13,943 nucleotides of DNA from Oscillospiraceae bacterium (GCA_017472375.1 JAFUQL010000192.1:1-13943); one strand, 5' to 3'; positions 6,050-13,943 are shown, numbered from the stretch's first letter. Numbers and translations: made by a program. Notes: generated by a model not told the origin, from the sequence alone.

Positions 6050-9000
6050 TCACAGCAGCAGCCCGCGGGTGCGGCGCAGCATCTCCAGATCGTTCTCCAG
6101 ATAGACGCTGGGGGCCAGGTTCACGTCGTAGCTCATGCAGCTTCCCTTGTCGGGGCACAGGGGCAGGATGATCGCCTCGCTCAGGCGGGCAAGGGTCAGG
6201 TTGCGGCCGAACTGGGCCCGGTATAGGCCCTCCAGCACCAGGAACAGATCCCGCGCATTCTCAAGGCAGCACTCCGAGAAAGCGAACATGGCCTCGCGGC
6301 TGCAGCCCTCCAGCTTGGGGGCGGTGTAGGGCAGGATCATGTTGATGGACGGCTGCAGGCCGGCCTGGCGGGTGTCACGGCGCACCGTGTCGCCGCCGAT
6401 GAAGGGATACAGAGTGGACTCCACGAACCAGTGCCGCAGGGTGGGGATGGTGTACACGCTCTCCACCGGCAGGCCCCAGTCGGCCAGGCTGTCGCGGCCA
6501 TAGCCGGACAGCATGCCCAGCAGCACCGAGCGGATCTGCACGCCCTCCTGCTTGAACAGGGGCAGGATGGTCTTGAGGCGGCCGCCGTGGTGCAGCAGGT
6601 CGTCCACCAGCACCACCGGCCGGTCAAAGGACTTGATGGCCCGGATCTGGCTGACCAGCGGGCTGTAGCCGGGGAACGGCTCGATGCTGTCCCGGGACAG
6701 ATCCGGCTCGTACACCTTGTCGGTGTGCAGGGTCTTGGTGACCGTGTTGGGCACCACCCGGCCGCGCAGGATCTTGCCGAAGGGCACGCACATCACCGGA
6801 CCCAGCTTGCGGGGGGTGGTGGGCTGGCGGGGCACACCGTTCAGGGCAGTGATCCGGTCCACCATGCGCTGCATGATGCTGGCCGAGGGCACACTGAGCA
6901 CCAGCTTGCCCGGATACATTTTGGTCATGGCCAGCTGCAGTTTGCGGTGAGCCGTGCGGCAGGCCTCCAGCGCGGCAGGCTCATGGGCAAAGGGTTCCTT
7001 CAGGGTGGTGTGCAGGTTCTGCAGCAGCACCAGCGGCTGGTGCATATCGGTCAGGTAGATGGGCCGGCCGGCAGCGCCCGGGGCGGGCACGAAGCCCTGC
7101 CGCTCCAGCGCATCCTCCATCTTCACATGGCACAGCCCCTCCAGCGGGGCGAACACCGCATAGTTGCAGGTGTTGGCCAGGCCCTGCGCCACCGTCTCGG
7201 CCAGCAGCAGCTGCCAGCTGTCGGGCAGGGGGTCGTCGTGCCGCAGGTAGATGCCGCCGATGAACAGGATGCGGCCGCAGGCGCTGCGGCGCACATAGTC
7301 GGCCAGTTCCAGATTGCGCAGGGTGGTGAACAGCTGCTCCGGCTGCAGGAAACGCATCCGGGTAAAGCCCACGGCCTCGCTGTCCTCGCCGGCGCGGCGC
7401 AGCACCATCAGGCTGTCGCGGGTCTGCAGCAGGCTGGCCTCGATGAGGGCGGCCTGGGGGTCGTCCTTCAGCACGTCCTTCAGCGCCTCGATCTGCCAGT
7501 CCTCCGGCTGCTCGATGAACTGGAAACTCCCCTCCGGGGTGGGCAGGCCGCGCTTGTACTTGGGCTCGCGCAGATACAGGCCGCGCTGGTAGATGAACTC
7601 CTGCACGATGGGGTCGATCAGGTTGGAGATGTCCCGGTTCAGGTCGATGTTCTCCCGGATGCGGGTGGAGCTGATGTCCTCCAGATGGGTGGGGAGCTCC
7701 AGCTCCACCACCTTGGCGTTGATCAGATCGCGGGGGGCGCGCTGGCTCTCCACCTCCCGCTCGGACACGCTGGCCCGGCGGAACACGATGTGGTTCATGT
7801 TGTGGACGGAGGTGGGGCCCTCGGGGGCCAGATAGGCCGAGGCGCCGGCGATCACATCGCTGCCCACCACCAGATAGACCTCCCGGTCGGGGAACACCGA
7901 CTTCAGGCGGGCCAGATCGGTGGGGTTGGCGATGTTCACCGGGATGTCGTCCGGGAACAGATGCACATGGAACTCGTCTGCCACCGACATGCTGACGATC
8001 TGGCGGCGGATCAGATGGGGCTGGGTGTTCTTGGACCAGGAGAACTCGTCCACGGCCAGATACACCTCGTAGCCCATGTCACGGATGGCCCGCACGATGC
8101 CCTTGTGGGACAGGGTGAAGGGGTCGAAGGTGCCCGGGAAGAAGGCGATCTTGTTCCAGGTCCTGACCGGGAGCTGGCCCTTCTCCACCCGGTAGTTGGA
8201 GATATAGCGGTAGATATGGCTCAGTGCGCCCGCCCGATAGTACAGGGACAGGGGGGTGACCTCGTTCTCATCCAGGAAGAACAGCAGCTTCTGGAAGCAC
8301 AGGCCGAACAGGTGGTTCTTCTCGCCCTCGTTCAGCCGGTCGGTGGCAAAGAGCTGGCCCAGCAGCAGCAGGGCCTCCTGGCGCACAGGGGCGCGGTGGT
8401 TGGCAAGGCCGCTCAGCAGGCAGCCCAGCAGCCGGTCGCCCCGGGCGGTGTACACGTCGTCCGGCTCAAGGAACCGCTCGGCGTACTCGTCGTAGCACTC
8501 CAGAATGACCGCCAGCGTGTCCAGCGCCACCGACACGATGCGCTCGTTGGCGCTGGCCAGGTCGGCGTGGAGGGTCTCGATCAGCTCGTCGAGCTGCTCC
8601 GGGGGCAGCCACATGGCGAACTCGCCCAGATACTGGGGGATGTACTTGGAGAACTCGTACTCGCCCACCTCCAGGCCCTTCACCAGCTCCACCGAGATCT
8701 CGTTGCGCTGGTCGGGGCGCAGCAGCTTGACGATGCGCAGCAGCGCCTTGCCGGCATCCATGCGCACTACCACCTGCTCGCTGACCTTGATCAGGTTGCA
8801 CAGGTGGGTGGCGATGTGCAGGATGTGGTCGGTGCAGCCCTGATCCACCTGGTCGGCCAGCAGCTTGATGTTCACCGCCTTGACGATCCAGTGGGTACCG
8901 GACTTCAGGTTGTCCAGGAAGATCTCGCTGACCACATCGGTGCCGTACAGGATGCGGCGGTACATCCCGGTCTCCATGCCCAGGCCGCTGAGGATGCGGT

Positions 9001-10888
9001 ACTGCAGGAACAGGGTGGTCAGGTCGTTCTGCACCGGCATGGCGGTGGTCAGCAGGGCGATGCGCTGCCGGCCCGGGTGCCCGGCCGGCAGCCGGCCGGC
9101 CATCTGCTTGAAGAAGCGGGCCGCCGCGATGCGCAGAGGCAGCGCGTCCCGCAGGAAGTAAAAGGCAGCGAACTCCACCATGGCGTTCAGCTCTGCGTCG
9201 GTGCAGTCGTCCATGGGCAGGTCGTAGAGGGTATCCAGAAGGGCAAAGGCGCCGTCGTCGTCCACCCGGCCGGGGTTCTCATACCAGTGGGCGAAGGCGT
9301 GGAAGAACTCGGCCCGGTCACCGGGCAGCGCGTGGTTCCACAGGCTGTTCACCACGCCCTTCAGCGAGTAGCCGATCCAGCTCTTGTGCTGCTGGGTCAG
9401 CTTGTGGTCGGGGCGGATGATCCGGTCCAGCGTCTTGCTCCACAGGCCCAGCGCAGTCTGCTCGGCCACGTCGGGGGTGTTGGCGGGGCGTTCCTTGCGG
9501 TAGCCGGCATTGAAGCGGGCCACCACCTGGCCGGTCAGGTCCGCGGCGTAGCGGCGGATGTCGCCCTCGCGGTTGCACAGCAGCTCATACAGGAAGTCCA
9601 GCAGCTGGATCTTCTGGGGCGCGTCCAGATAGGTGGAGTACTCCCGCAGGATGTCCAGATAGGCGCGGGTGTTCTTCCAGTCCTTCTCGCTGCGGGCCGC
9701 CTCCAGCAGGTTGCCGAAGGTACGCTCGTAGGCCAGCGTCTGCATCACGTCCAGGTTGTGGCGGATGCCCAGATACACAAGGCTCTGGATGGTGTCGTCC
9801 ACGCTGCGCAGCACCACCGAGGGCATCTGCTGGGGTGCGGCGGGCGCACCGTTCAGCTCCACGTCCACGCCCAGGCTGCGCATGTAGTCCTCGAAGTCGT
9901 GCAGACGGGCATAGACGAACTTGTAGCGGCGGCGCTTGGCCTCGTCCACGTTGTCCAGCTTGGACAGGATCACATCAAAGCTGGCGTCCAGGTCATAGAT
10001 GCGGGTGCGCTCCTTGCCGTCGGGGCCCCGCTCCTGCTTGGAGCGGAAGTCTGCGTAGATGAGCAGCAGGCTCTCCACGGTCAGGTTTTCCGGCTCCAGA
10101 TCCCAGGTGGAATGGTTGGCCGCGATGTGGCCGATGGAGGGCAGACCCATGCGGGTGAACCATTGATCAGTGTAGAAGTAGTGCAGATAGGGCACCCGCT
10201 CGCCGGGCTTGCAGCCGTACTTGCCCAGGTCGTGGCCGGCCGCCGCGCCGCTGACCAGCGCCAGATCCACCGGCACGCCCGCCGCAGCAAGGCCCCGGGC
10301 GGCGATCATGGCCACATAGTGCACACCGGCGATGTGGCTCAGGGTGCTGAAGGGGGTGGCCTCGTTGCCCAGCCGCAGCAGCACGTCGATGTGCTGCTCC
10401 TTCCAGGCCTGCATCATGCTCATGTATTCGCCGCCGCGCAGGCAGCCCGCCGCCTCCTCCGCCGTCAGGAAAGCAAAGTCCAGCTCCTTGTCAAAGGGCA
10501 TCACCTCGCGCTCGAAGTCCAGCACCAGGTGCAGCGTCTCGATGAACAGGATGCAGGCGCCCCAGCAGCGCTCGTCGTCCGCCCGCTGGCCCAGGTCCGG
10601 GTACAGCAGGCGGCTGGCGGTGCCGTAGGCGTACTTCAGCCAGCCGCCCTCCGGCTCTTCGGGGCCGGCCAGCCGCTCCATGGCGGGGCGGCACACCTCC
10701 AGCACGTCCGCGCAGAGGATCCGCTCCCGAATGGGCAGCACAGCGCTCAGCCGCTCCTGCCAGGGGAAGTGGTTCCACAGCTCGCTGACCGTTTCGCGCT
10801 CCAGCCCGCTCTGGCTCAGAAAACGGCGGCTGGTCAGCCGCTGGCCCAGCTCGGTGCAGGCGCGCTGCAGTTGTTTCTTTACGTTCAT
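6050..10888 (-). CDS. 1,612-residue fusion: HD domain, helical repeats, NadD-like nucleotidyltransferase, GNAT-like region, phosphoribosyltransferase-like domain
   Basis: Giant cytoplasmic protein without signal peptide or membrane segments. Order: an HD phosphohydrolase-like domain (about 180-345) with H185 or H190, HD at 219-220 in AGHDLGKYG, H259 and D280; a mainly helical region (about 350-900) resembling HEAT/ARM repeats; a nucleotidyltransferase of the NadD/CoaD fold (about 912-1110) with PGTFDPFTLSHKG (918-930, H928 at the HxGH position), VVGSDV (1007-1012) and ISSTRIREN (1072-1080); a possible GNAT-like stretch (about 1122-1290, weak); and a type I phosphoribosyltransferase-like domain with PRPP loop VVLVDDLLHHGGR (1425-1437), where two His replace the usual small residues. 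The start is ATG 10888 with GAGGAGA five bases upstream; an in-frame upstream start at 10954 lacks a site. nadD and the HD gene yqeK are often neighbours in Firmicutes, but NAD synthesis by this protein is only a guess. Confidence 0.85.
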   Translation of the reverse strand: MNVKKQLQRACTELGQRLTSRRFLSQSGLERETVSELWNHFPWQERLSAVLPIRERILCADVLEVCRPAMERLAGPEEPEGGWLKYAYGTASRLLYPDLGQRADDERCWGACILFIETLHLVLDFEREVMPFDKELDFAFLTAEEAAGCLRGGEYMSMMQAWKEQHIDVLLRLGNEATPFSTLSHIAGVHYVAMIAARGLAAAGVPVDLALVSGAAAGHDLGKYGCKPGERVPYLHYFYTDQWFTRMGLPSIGHIAANHSTWDLEPENLTVESLLLIYADFRSKQERGPDGKERTRIYDLDASFDVILSKLDNVDEAKRRRYKFVYARLHDFEDYMRSLGVDVELNGAPAAPQQMPSVVLRSVDDTIQSLVYLGIRHNLDVMQTLAYERTFGNLLEAARSEKDWKNTRAYLDILREYSTYLDAPQKIQLLDFLYELLCNREGDIRRYAADLTGQVVARFNAGYRKERPANTPDVAEQTALGLWSKTLDRIIRPDHKLTQQHKSWIGYSLKGVVNSLWNHALPGDRAEFFHAFAHWYENPGRVDDDGAFALLDTLYDLPMDDCTDAELNAMVEFAAFYFLRDALPLRIAAARFFKQMAGRLPAGHPGRQRIALLTTAMPVQNDLTTLFLQYRILSGLGMETGMYRRILYGTDVVSEIFLDNLKSGTHWIVKAVNIKLLADQVDQGCTDHILHIATHLCNLIKVSEQVVVRMDAGKALLRIVKLLRPDQRNEISVELVKGLEVGEYEFSKYIPQYLGEFAMWLPPEQLDELIETLHADLASANERIVSVALDTLAVILECYDEYAERFLEPDDVYTARGDRLLGCLLSGLANHRAPVRQEALLLLGQLFATDRLNEGEKNHLFGLCFQKLLFFLDENEVTPLSLYYRAGALSHIYRYISNYRVEKGQLPVRTWNKIAFFPGTFDPFTLSHKGIVRAIRDMGYEVYLAVDEFSWSKNTQPHLIRRQIVSMSVADEFHVHLFPDDIPVNIANPTDLARLKSVFPDREVYLVVGSDVIAGASAYLAPEGPTSVHNMNHIVFRRASVSEREVESQRAPRDLINAKVVELELPTHLEDISSTRIRENIDLNRDISNLIDPIVQEFIYQRGLYLREPKYKRGLPTPEGSFQFIEQPEDWQIEALKDVLKDDPQAALIEASLLQTRDSLMVLRRAGEDSEAVGFTRMRFLQPEQLFTTLRNLELADYVRRSACGRILFIGGIYLRHDDPLPDSWQLLLAETVAQGLANTCNYAVFAPLEGLCHVKMEDALERQGFVPAPGAAGRPIYLTDMHQPLVLLQNLHTTLKEPFAHEPAALEACRTAHRKLQLAMTKMYPGKLVLSVPSASIMQRMVDRITALNGVPRQPTTPRKLGPVMCVPFGKILRGRVVPNTVTKTLHTDKVYEPDLSRDSIEPFPGYSPLVSQIRAIKSFDRPVVLVDDLLHHGGRLKTILPLFKQEGVQIRSVLLGMLSGYGRDSLADWGLPVESVYTIPTLRHWFVESTLYPFIGGDTVRRDTRQAGLQPSINMILPYTAPKLEGCSREAMFAFSECCLENARDLFLVLEGLYRAQFGRNLTLARLSEAIILPLCPDKGSCMSYDVNLAPSVYLENDLEMLRRTRGLLL

Positions 10889-10973
10889 AAGGGTCTCCTC
10901 TCGCCGCGCGCCCGGGGCAGTGCCAAACGCCCGCCCGCGGCCCGTCCGCAGCAAAAATTGTGCATTCTACATC

Positions 10974-10990
10974 AGTATACCACACAAAAC
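10974..10990 (-). promoter_or_regulatory. Promoter of the giant-gene operon
   Basis: On the minus strand, -10 TATACT (10974-10979) is directly preceded by TGTGG. The 13-mer TTTGTGTGGTATA is identical to that in the kinase promoter at 3420-3432. No credible -35 is present (CGCCGA at the 17-bp position), so activity would rest on the extended -10. The leader to ATG 10888 would be about 80 bases. Confidence 0.6.
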
Positions 10991-11156
10991 CCCCGGTCGG
11001 CGAGCCTCAAGCTTTGGCATAGTGACGAAAAGCAGCACGATTTCTTGTGCGTTTTTCGCTTTTTTCTCGCAAAGCGCCTGAATTGTCAAAACTTTCGAAT
11101 TCTTTGCGCCGATTTTACACCGCAGGGCCCCTCTGCCCTCCCCTGGTACGCCGGGA

Positions 11157-11167
11157 TGTGCTATAAT
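11157..11167 (+). promoter_or_regulatory. Promoter of the VOC-MFS-phosphodiesterase operon
   Basis: Consensus -10 TATAAT (11162-11167) with TGTGC immediately before it (11157-11161), a TGTGn extended -10. The -35 position shows no TTGACA-like hexamer. It lies 42 bp before the VOC start codon. Confidence 0.65.
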
Positions 11168-11208
11168 GAGCAAAACCGCCGTCAGGCACTGCGAAGGAGG
11201 GCCGCACC

Positions 11209-11592
11209 ATGCGGATCGAGCACGTCGCACTGTATGTGAACGACCTTGAGGGAGCAAAGGAATTCTTCGTCCGGTATTTCGGGGCCGCGCCCGGCGAATG
11301 CTACCACAACCGGACCACCGGGTTTCGCTCGTATTTTCTGACCTTTGAGGGCGGCGCCCGGCTGGAAGTGATGACCCGCCCCGACCTGGACGACCTGCCC
11401 AAGCCCCTGGCCCGCACCGGCTACGCCCATACGGCCTTCTGCCTGGGCAGCCGGCAGGCGGTGGACGAGCTGACCGCACGGATGAAGACGGATGGCTTCG
11501 GGGTGGTCAGCGGCCCGCGCACCACCGGCGACGGCTATTACGAGAGCTGCATCCTCGGGCCGGAAGGGCTCCAGATCGAGCTGACCGAATGA
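11209..11592 (+). CDS. VOC-family (glyoxalase/bleomycin-resistance fold) metalloprotein
   Basis: Small cytoplasmic protein of 127 residues, a typical length for a single VOC unit made of two beta-alpha-beta-beta-beta modules. The start MRIEHVALYVNDLEGAKEFF is characteristic. All four positions that bind metal in glyoxalase-type members are present: H5, E53 in ARLEVM, H74 in YAHTAF and E124 in LQIELTE. The last strand GPEGLQIEL is also typical. VOC proteins include glyoxalase I, dioxygenases, epimerases and resistance proteins, and the sequence alone does not choose among them. The start is supported by AAGGAGG eight bases upstream. First gene of a plus-strand set, with 52 bp before the transporter gene. 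Confidence 0.88.
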   Translation: MRIEHVALYVNDLEGAKEFFVRYFGAAPGECYHNRTTGFRSYFLTFEGGARLEVMTRPDLDDLPKPLARTGYAHTAFCLGSRQAVDELTARMKTDGFGVVSGPRTTGDGYYESCILGPEGLQIELTE

Positions 11593-11644
11593 CCCGCCCG
11601 ACCCACCACGCAAAACCTGCAACAGCAAAGGAGATGTTCCGAAC

Positions 11645-12922
11645 ATGAAACTGAATTACAAGCGCACCTTCTTTGTGGGACTTGCCTTTCTGTCCATCAG
11701 CGCCTTCTGGCAGATGTACGACAGCATCGTCCCGCTCATCCTGCAGAACACCTTTCATCTGAATGAATCGCTGATCGGCTCCATCATGGCGGTGGACAAT
11801 GTGCTGGCGGTGTTCCTGCTGCCCGTCATCGGCACCCTGTCCGACAAGGTGGACACCCCCATCGGCAAGCGGATGCCCTTTATCCTGGGCGGCACCGCCG
11901 CGGCCGTCTGCCTGATGATGCTTCTGCCCTATGCGGACGCCACCCGGCAGCTCGGGCTGTTCGTGCCTGCACTGGGGCTGACCCTCATCGCCATGGCCAG
12001 TTACCGCTCGCCCGCCGTGGCCCTGATGCCCGACCTGACCCCCAAGCCCCTGCGCAGCAAGGGCAACGCGGTCATCAACCTGATGGGCGCTGTGGGCAGC
12101 GTGTACTCCCTGCTGCTCATCCGGTTCCTGGTACCGGAGGGCGACGACCCCAGCTATCTGGCGGTCTTTCTCGGGGTGGCCGGCATCATGGTGCTGGCGG
12201 TGGTCGTGCTGTTTCTGACCATCCGTGAAAAGCCCCTGGCCGCCCGGATCGCCGCCCAGTACCCGGACGAGGACGCCCCCGCTGCGCCGGATGCCCCCGC
12301 CGCGCCTCTGGCCCCCGAGGTGATGCGGAGCCTGCGCTTTATCCTGGCTTCCATTTTCCTGTGGTTCACCGCCTACAACGCCGTGACCACCGCGTTCTCC
12401 CGCTATGCCGTGACCGTGTGGAAGATGGAGGGCGGCGGCTTCGCAAGCTGCCTGATGGTGGCCACCGTGGCAGCCATCCTCAGCTACATCCCCATCGGCA
12501 ACATCGCCTCCCGCATCGGCCGCAAAAAGACCATCATGCTGGGCCTGTGCGCCATGTTCATCAGCTACACCGCCGTGCTGTTCTACCCCACCTACAACGT
12601 CACCGCCAATTTCTTCTTTGCCCTCATCGGCATGGGCTGGGCGGCCGTAGGCGTCAACTCCCTGCCCATGGTGGTGGAGATGAGCCGCGGCAGCGAGGTG
12701 GGCAAGTACACCGGCCTGTACTACACCTTCTCCATGAGCGCCCAGATCATCACCCCCATCCTCAGCGGCTTTTTGCTGCAGTACGTGTCCTACAGCGCTC
12801 TGTTCCCCTACGCCATGTTCTTCACCGCCTGCGCCCTGTTTACCATGAGCCGGGTCCGGCACGGCGATTCCCGCCCGGTGCAGAAACCGTCTGCACTGGA
12901 GAACTTCGACACCGACGACTGA
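11645..12922 (+). CDS. MFS transporter, SLC45/GPH-like type
   Basis: Integral membrane carrier of 425 residues with twelve predicted helices in two halves joined by a Pro/Ala/Asp-rich cytoplasmic linker (about 205-225). The loop 2-3 signature GTLSDKVDTPIGKRMPF (63-79) and RSPAVALMPDLTP (121-133) resemble the sucrose/glycoside carriers of the SLC45 and GPH groups, and the second half repeats the loop motif as NIASRIGRKKT (286-296). A sugar or small polar solute is therefore the likely cargo, but no substrate residue can be named. AAAGGAG lies about eleven bases before the ATG, somewhat far. The following phosphodiesterase gene begins 19 bp after the stop, so the two are probably cotranscribed. 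A short acidic tail (ENFDTDD) ends the protein. Confidence 0.87.
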   Translation: MKLNYKRTFFVGLAFLSISAFWQMYDSIVPLILQNTFHLNESLIGSIMAVDNVLAVFLLPVIGTLSDKVDTPIGKRMPFILGGTAAAVCLMMLLPYADATRQLGLFVPALGLTLIAMASYRSPAVALMPDLTPKPLRSKGNAVINLMGAVGSVYSLLLIRFLVPEGDDPSYLAVFLGVAGIMVLAVVVLFLTIREKPLAARIAAQYPDEDAPAAPDAPAAPLAPEVMRSLRFILASIFLWFTAYNAVTTAFSRYAVTVWKMEGGGFASCLMVATVAAILSYIPIGNIASRIGRKKTIMLGLCAMFISYTAVLFYPTYNVTANFFFALIGMGWAAVGVNSLPMVVEMSRGSEVGKYTGLYYTFSMSAQIITPILSGFLLQYVSYSALFPYAMFFTACALFTMSRVRHGDSRPVQKPSALENFDTDD

Positions 12923-12941
12923 CCCTGCGAGGTATCTGACC

Positions 12942-13757
12942 ATGCTGTATCTGTGCTTATTTCTTCTGGCGGCGGCCGCCGTGTACCTGTGGGCCATCCT
13001 GCCCCGGATGACCGCCCGGCCCGACCGCTCTCCCCTGCTGGCCCAGCGCTGCTACGCCCACCGGGGCCTGCACGACAACGCCACTGACGCCCCGGAAAAC
13101 TCCATGGCTGCCTTCCGCAAGGCGGTGGAGGCCGGCTACGGCATCGAGCTGGATGTGCAGCTCTCGAAGGACCGCATCCCGGTGGTGTTCCACGACGAGA
13201 CCCTTCGGCGGGTGTGCGGCGTGGAGGGCAAGGTGCGGGACTACACCTTTGAGGAGCTGCAGCAGTTCCGGCTGTGCGGCACCGGGGAGCGCATCCCCCG
13301 CTTTGAGGACTTCCTGAATCTGGTGGACGGCAGAGTTCCCCTCATCATCGAGATCAAGATCCACGAGAACGCCGGCGAGGTCTGCTCCCGTGCAGATGCC
13401 CTCATCCGGGAGTACAAGGGTGTGTATTGCATCGAATCCTTCCACCCCTTTGCTGTGAAGTGGTACAAAGAGCACCGCCCCGAGGTGGTGCGCGGCCAGC
13501 TCTCCTCCAACTTCAAAAAGGCCAACGGTGAGGAGCCCGCCGAGCAGTGGCTGGTGCACCATCTGCTGACCAACTTCCTGTGCCGGCCGGACTTCATCTC
13601 CTACGACTGCCGCTACCGCTCGAATCTGTCCCGTCGGCTGTGCAGCCTGCTGGGCGCGCTGCCCGTGACCTGGACGGTGCGCAGCCAGGCCGAGCTGGAC
13701 GCCTGCCGCGACCAGTTTGAGCTGTTCATCTTCGAGGGCTTCATCCCGGAGCTCTGA
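12942..13757 (+). CDS. Membrane-anchored glycerophosphodiester phosphodiesterase
   Basis: Hydrolyses glycerophosphodiesters to an alcohol and glycerol 3-phosphate (family function). It has 271 residues: an N-terminal hydrophobic anchor (about 1-20) and a TIM-barrel GDPD domain from about residue 37. Catalytic and metal residues are in place: H40-R41-G in YAHRG, PENS (51-54), E69 and D71 in IELDVQL, H84 in VVFHDETL, E137 and K139 in IIEIKI. The barrel closes with TWTVRSQAEL and FEGFIPEL. There is no cleavage site like a secretion signal, so it is probably tethered at the membrane; on which face is unclear. The ribosome site is weak (GAGGT about nine bases before ATG). Last gene before a strong hairpin terminator. 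Whether the neighbouring MFS protein carries a related substrate is unknown. Confidence 0.9.
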   Translation: MLYLCLFLLAAAAVYLWAILPRMTARPDRSPLLAQRCYAHRGLHDNATDAPENSMAAFRKAVEAGYGIELDVQLSKDRIPVVFHDETLRRVCGVEGKVRDYTFEELQQFRLCGTGERIPRFEDFLNLVDGRVPLIIEIKIHENAGEVCSRADALIREYKGVYCIESFHPFAVKWYKEHRPEVVRGQLSSNFKKANGEEPAEQWLVHHLLTNFLCRPDFISYDCRYRSNLSRRLCSLLGALPVTWTVRSQAELDACRDQFELFIFEGFIPEL

Positions 13758-13778
13758 CCCATCTCCATCGTCAAACAA

Positions 13779-13830
13779 CAGAGCGCCCCCCGCGGCACAC
13801 AGCCTGCGGGGGGCGCTCTGTCCGGTTTTA
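13779..13830. terminator. Strong intrinsic terminator, perfect 15-bp stem
   Basis: CAGAGCGCCCCCCGC (13779-13793) pairs perfectly with GCGGGGGGCGCTCTG (13806-13820) across a 12-base loop, followed on the plus strand by TCCGGTTTTA. It sits between the phosphodiesterase stop and the stop of the convergent minus-strand gene, so it probably ends transcripts from both sides, better on the plus strand. Confidence 0.85.
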
Positions 13831-13846
13831 TGAAAAAGGAGCGGGA

Positions 13847-13943
13847 TCAATCCAGCTTCAGGTCGTTCTCTTTGATCCAGCCCATGCGGCGCAGGATCTC
13901 GCAGAAGATGACGCTGAGTACGGCGGGCAGCACAAAGCAGATC
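13847..13943 (-). CDS. C-terminal end of an unidentified gene, probably a membrane protein
   Basis: The last 32 codons of a minus-strand reading frame that enters from the right edge and stops at TGA 13847-13849. The visible piece is a hydrophobic stretch (ICFVLPAVLSVIFCEIL) followed by a charged tail ending in KENDLKLD. That pattern suits the final helix and cytoplasmic tail of a transporter. Too short to name the family. It converges on the strong terminator hairpin. Confidence 0.6.
   Translation of the reverse strand, partial: ICFVLPAVLSVIFCEILRRMGWIKENDLKLD

Larger units (their letters stand above)
10889..11208. other. Divergent intergenic region, 320 bp
   Basis: Lies between the divergent giant gene and VOC gene and holds a promoter for each (10974-10990 minus, 11157-11167 plus). 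The centre (about 11020-11120) is AT-rich with T-runs. It includes a small stem, GCACGA (11035-11040) with TTGTGC (11045-11050), followed by T-rich sequence; no known RNA or gene is recognised here. Confidence 0.7.

Noticed and set aside
11035..11062. Hairpin GCACGA-TTTC-TTGTGC followed by T-runs, as a plus-strand terminator
   Set aside because: The stem is six pairs including a G-T pair, and no plus-strand gene lies upstream for it to terminate. Kept only as a note on the intergenic region.
6431..11239. A 1,602-codon open frame on the plus strand opposite the giant gene
   Set aside because: Its translation is low-complexity (rich in Gln, His, Gly, Val, Leu), as expected for the antisense of a GC-rich gene. 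It has no recognisable domain, and the minus strand carries clear motifs and a ribosome site. Its length alone is only a side effect of base composition.
11507..12997. A 496-codon minus-strand frame opposite the MFS gene
   Set aside because: His/Gly/Gln-rich antisense translation without domains; the plus strand encodes a clear twelve-helix carrier.

Overview
The window is GC-rich, with very high G+C in third codon positions, and looks like a chromosomal segment of a high-GC anaerobic Firmicute. A Faecalibacterium/Gemmiger/Subdoligranulum-type Ruminococcaceae is my best guess. The support is a low-GC-Gram-positive type two-component system with a YcbB-domain regulator, strong AGGAGG-type ribosome sites, and promoters with the Gram-positive TGTGn extended -10. 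The genus is an inference. I see no rRNA, tRNA, CRISPR array, insertion sequence or phage gene.

Left part, minus strand (1-3450): a histidine kinase and a response regulator nearly abut, and downstream of them in the same direction lies the start of a sodium/glutamate symporter gene (gltS) that runs off the left edge. The regulator resembles Bacillus subtilis GlnL (YcbB). The 274 bp between it and gltS holds three copies of TTTTGAAGG with starts 11 and 22 bp apart, very like the GlnL site described in B. subtilis. This region reads as a glutamine/glutamate-sensing circuit that controls glutamate import.

Middle, minus strand (3672-10990): three genes that probably form one operon. First is a 1,612-residue protein that joins an HD phosphohydrolase-like domain, a long helical-repeat region, a NadD-like nucleotidyltransferase, a possible acetyltransferase-like region and a phosphoribosyltransferase-like domain. 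Second is a divergent lactate/malate dehydrogenase-superfamily protein with a 118-residue N-terminal extension. Third, overlapping it by ATGA, is a flavodoxin-fold oxidoreductase that appears to be a tandem duplication with one degenerate half. This is the most unusual content of the window. The domains point to pyridine-nucleotide or related nucleotide chemistry linked to redox enzymes, but the function is not known to me.

Right part, plus strand (11157-13830): transcribed divergently from the giant gene, a VOC/glyoxalase-type protein, an MFS transporter of the SLC45/GPH-like type and a membrane-anchored glycerophosphodiester phosphodiesterase lie head to tail. They end in a hairpin with a perfect 15-bp stem. 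The last 97 bases hold the C-terminal end of an unidentified minus-strand gene.
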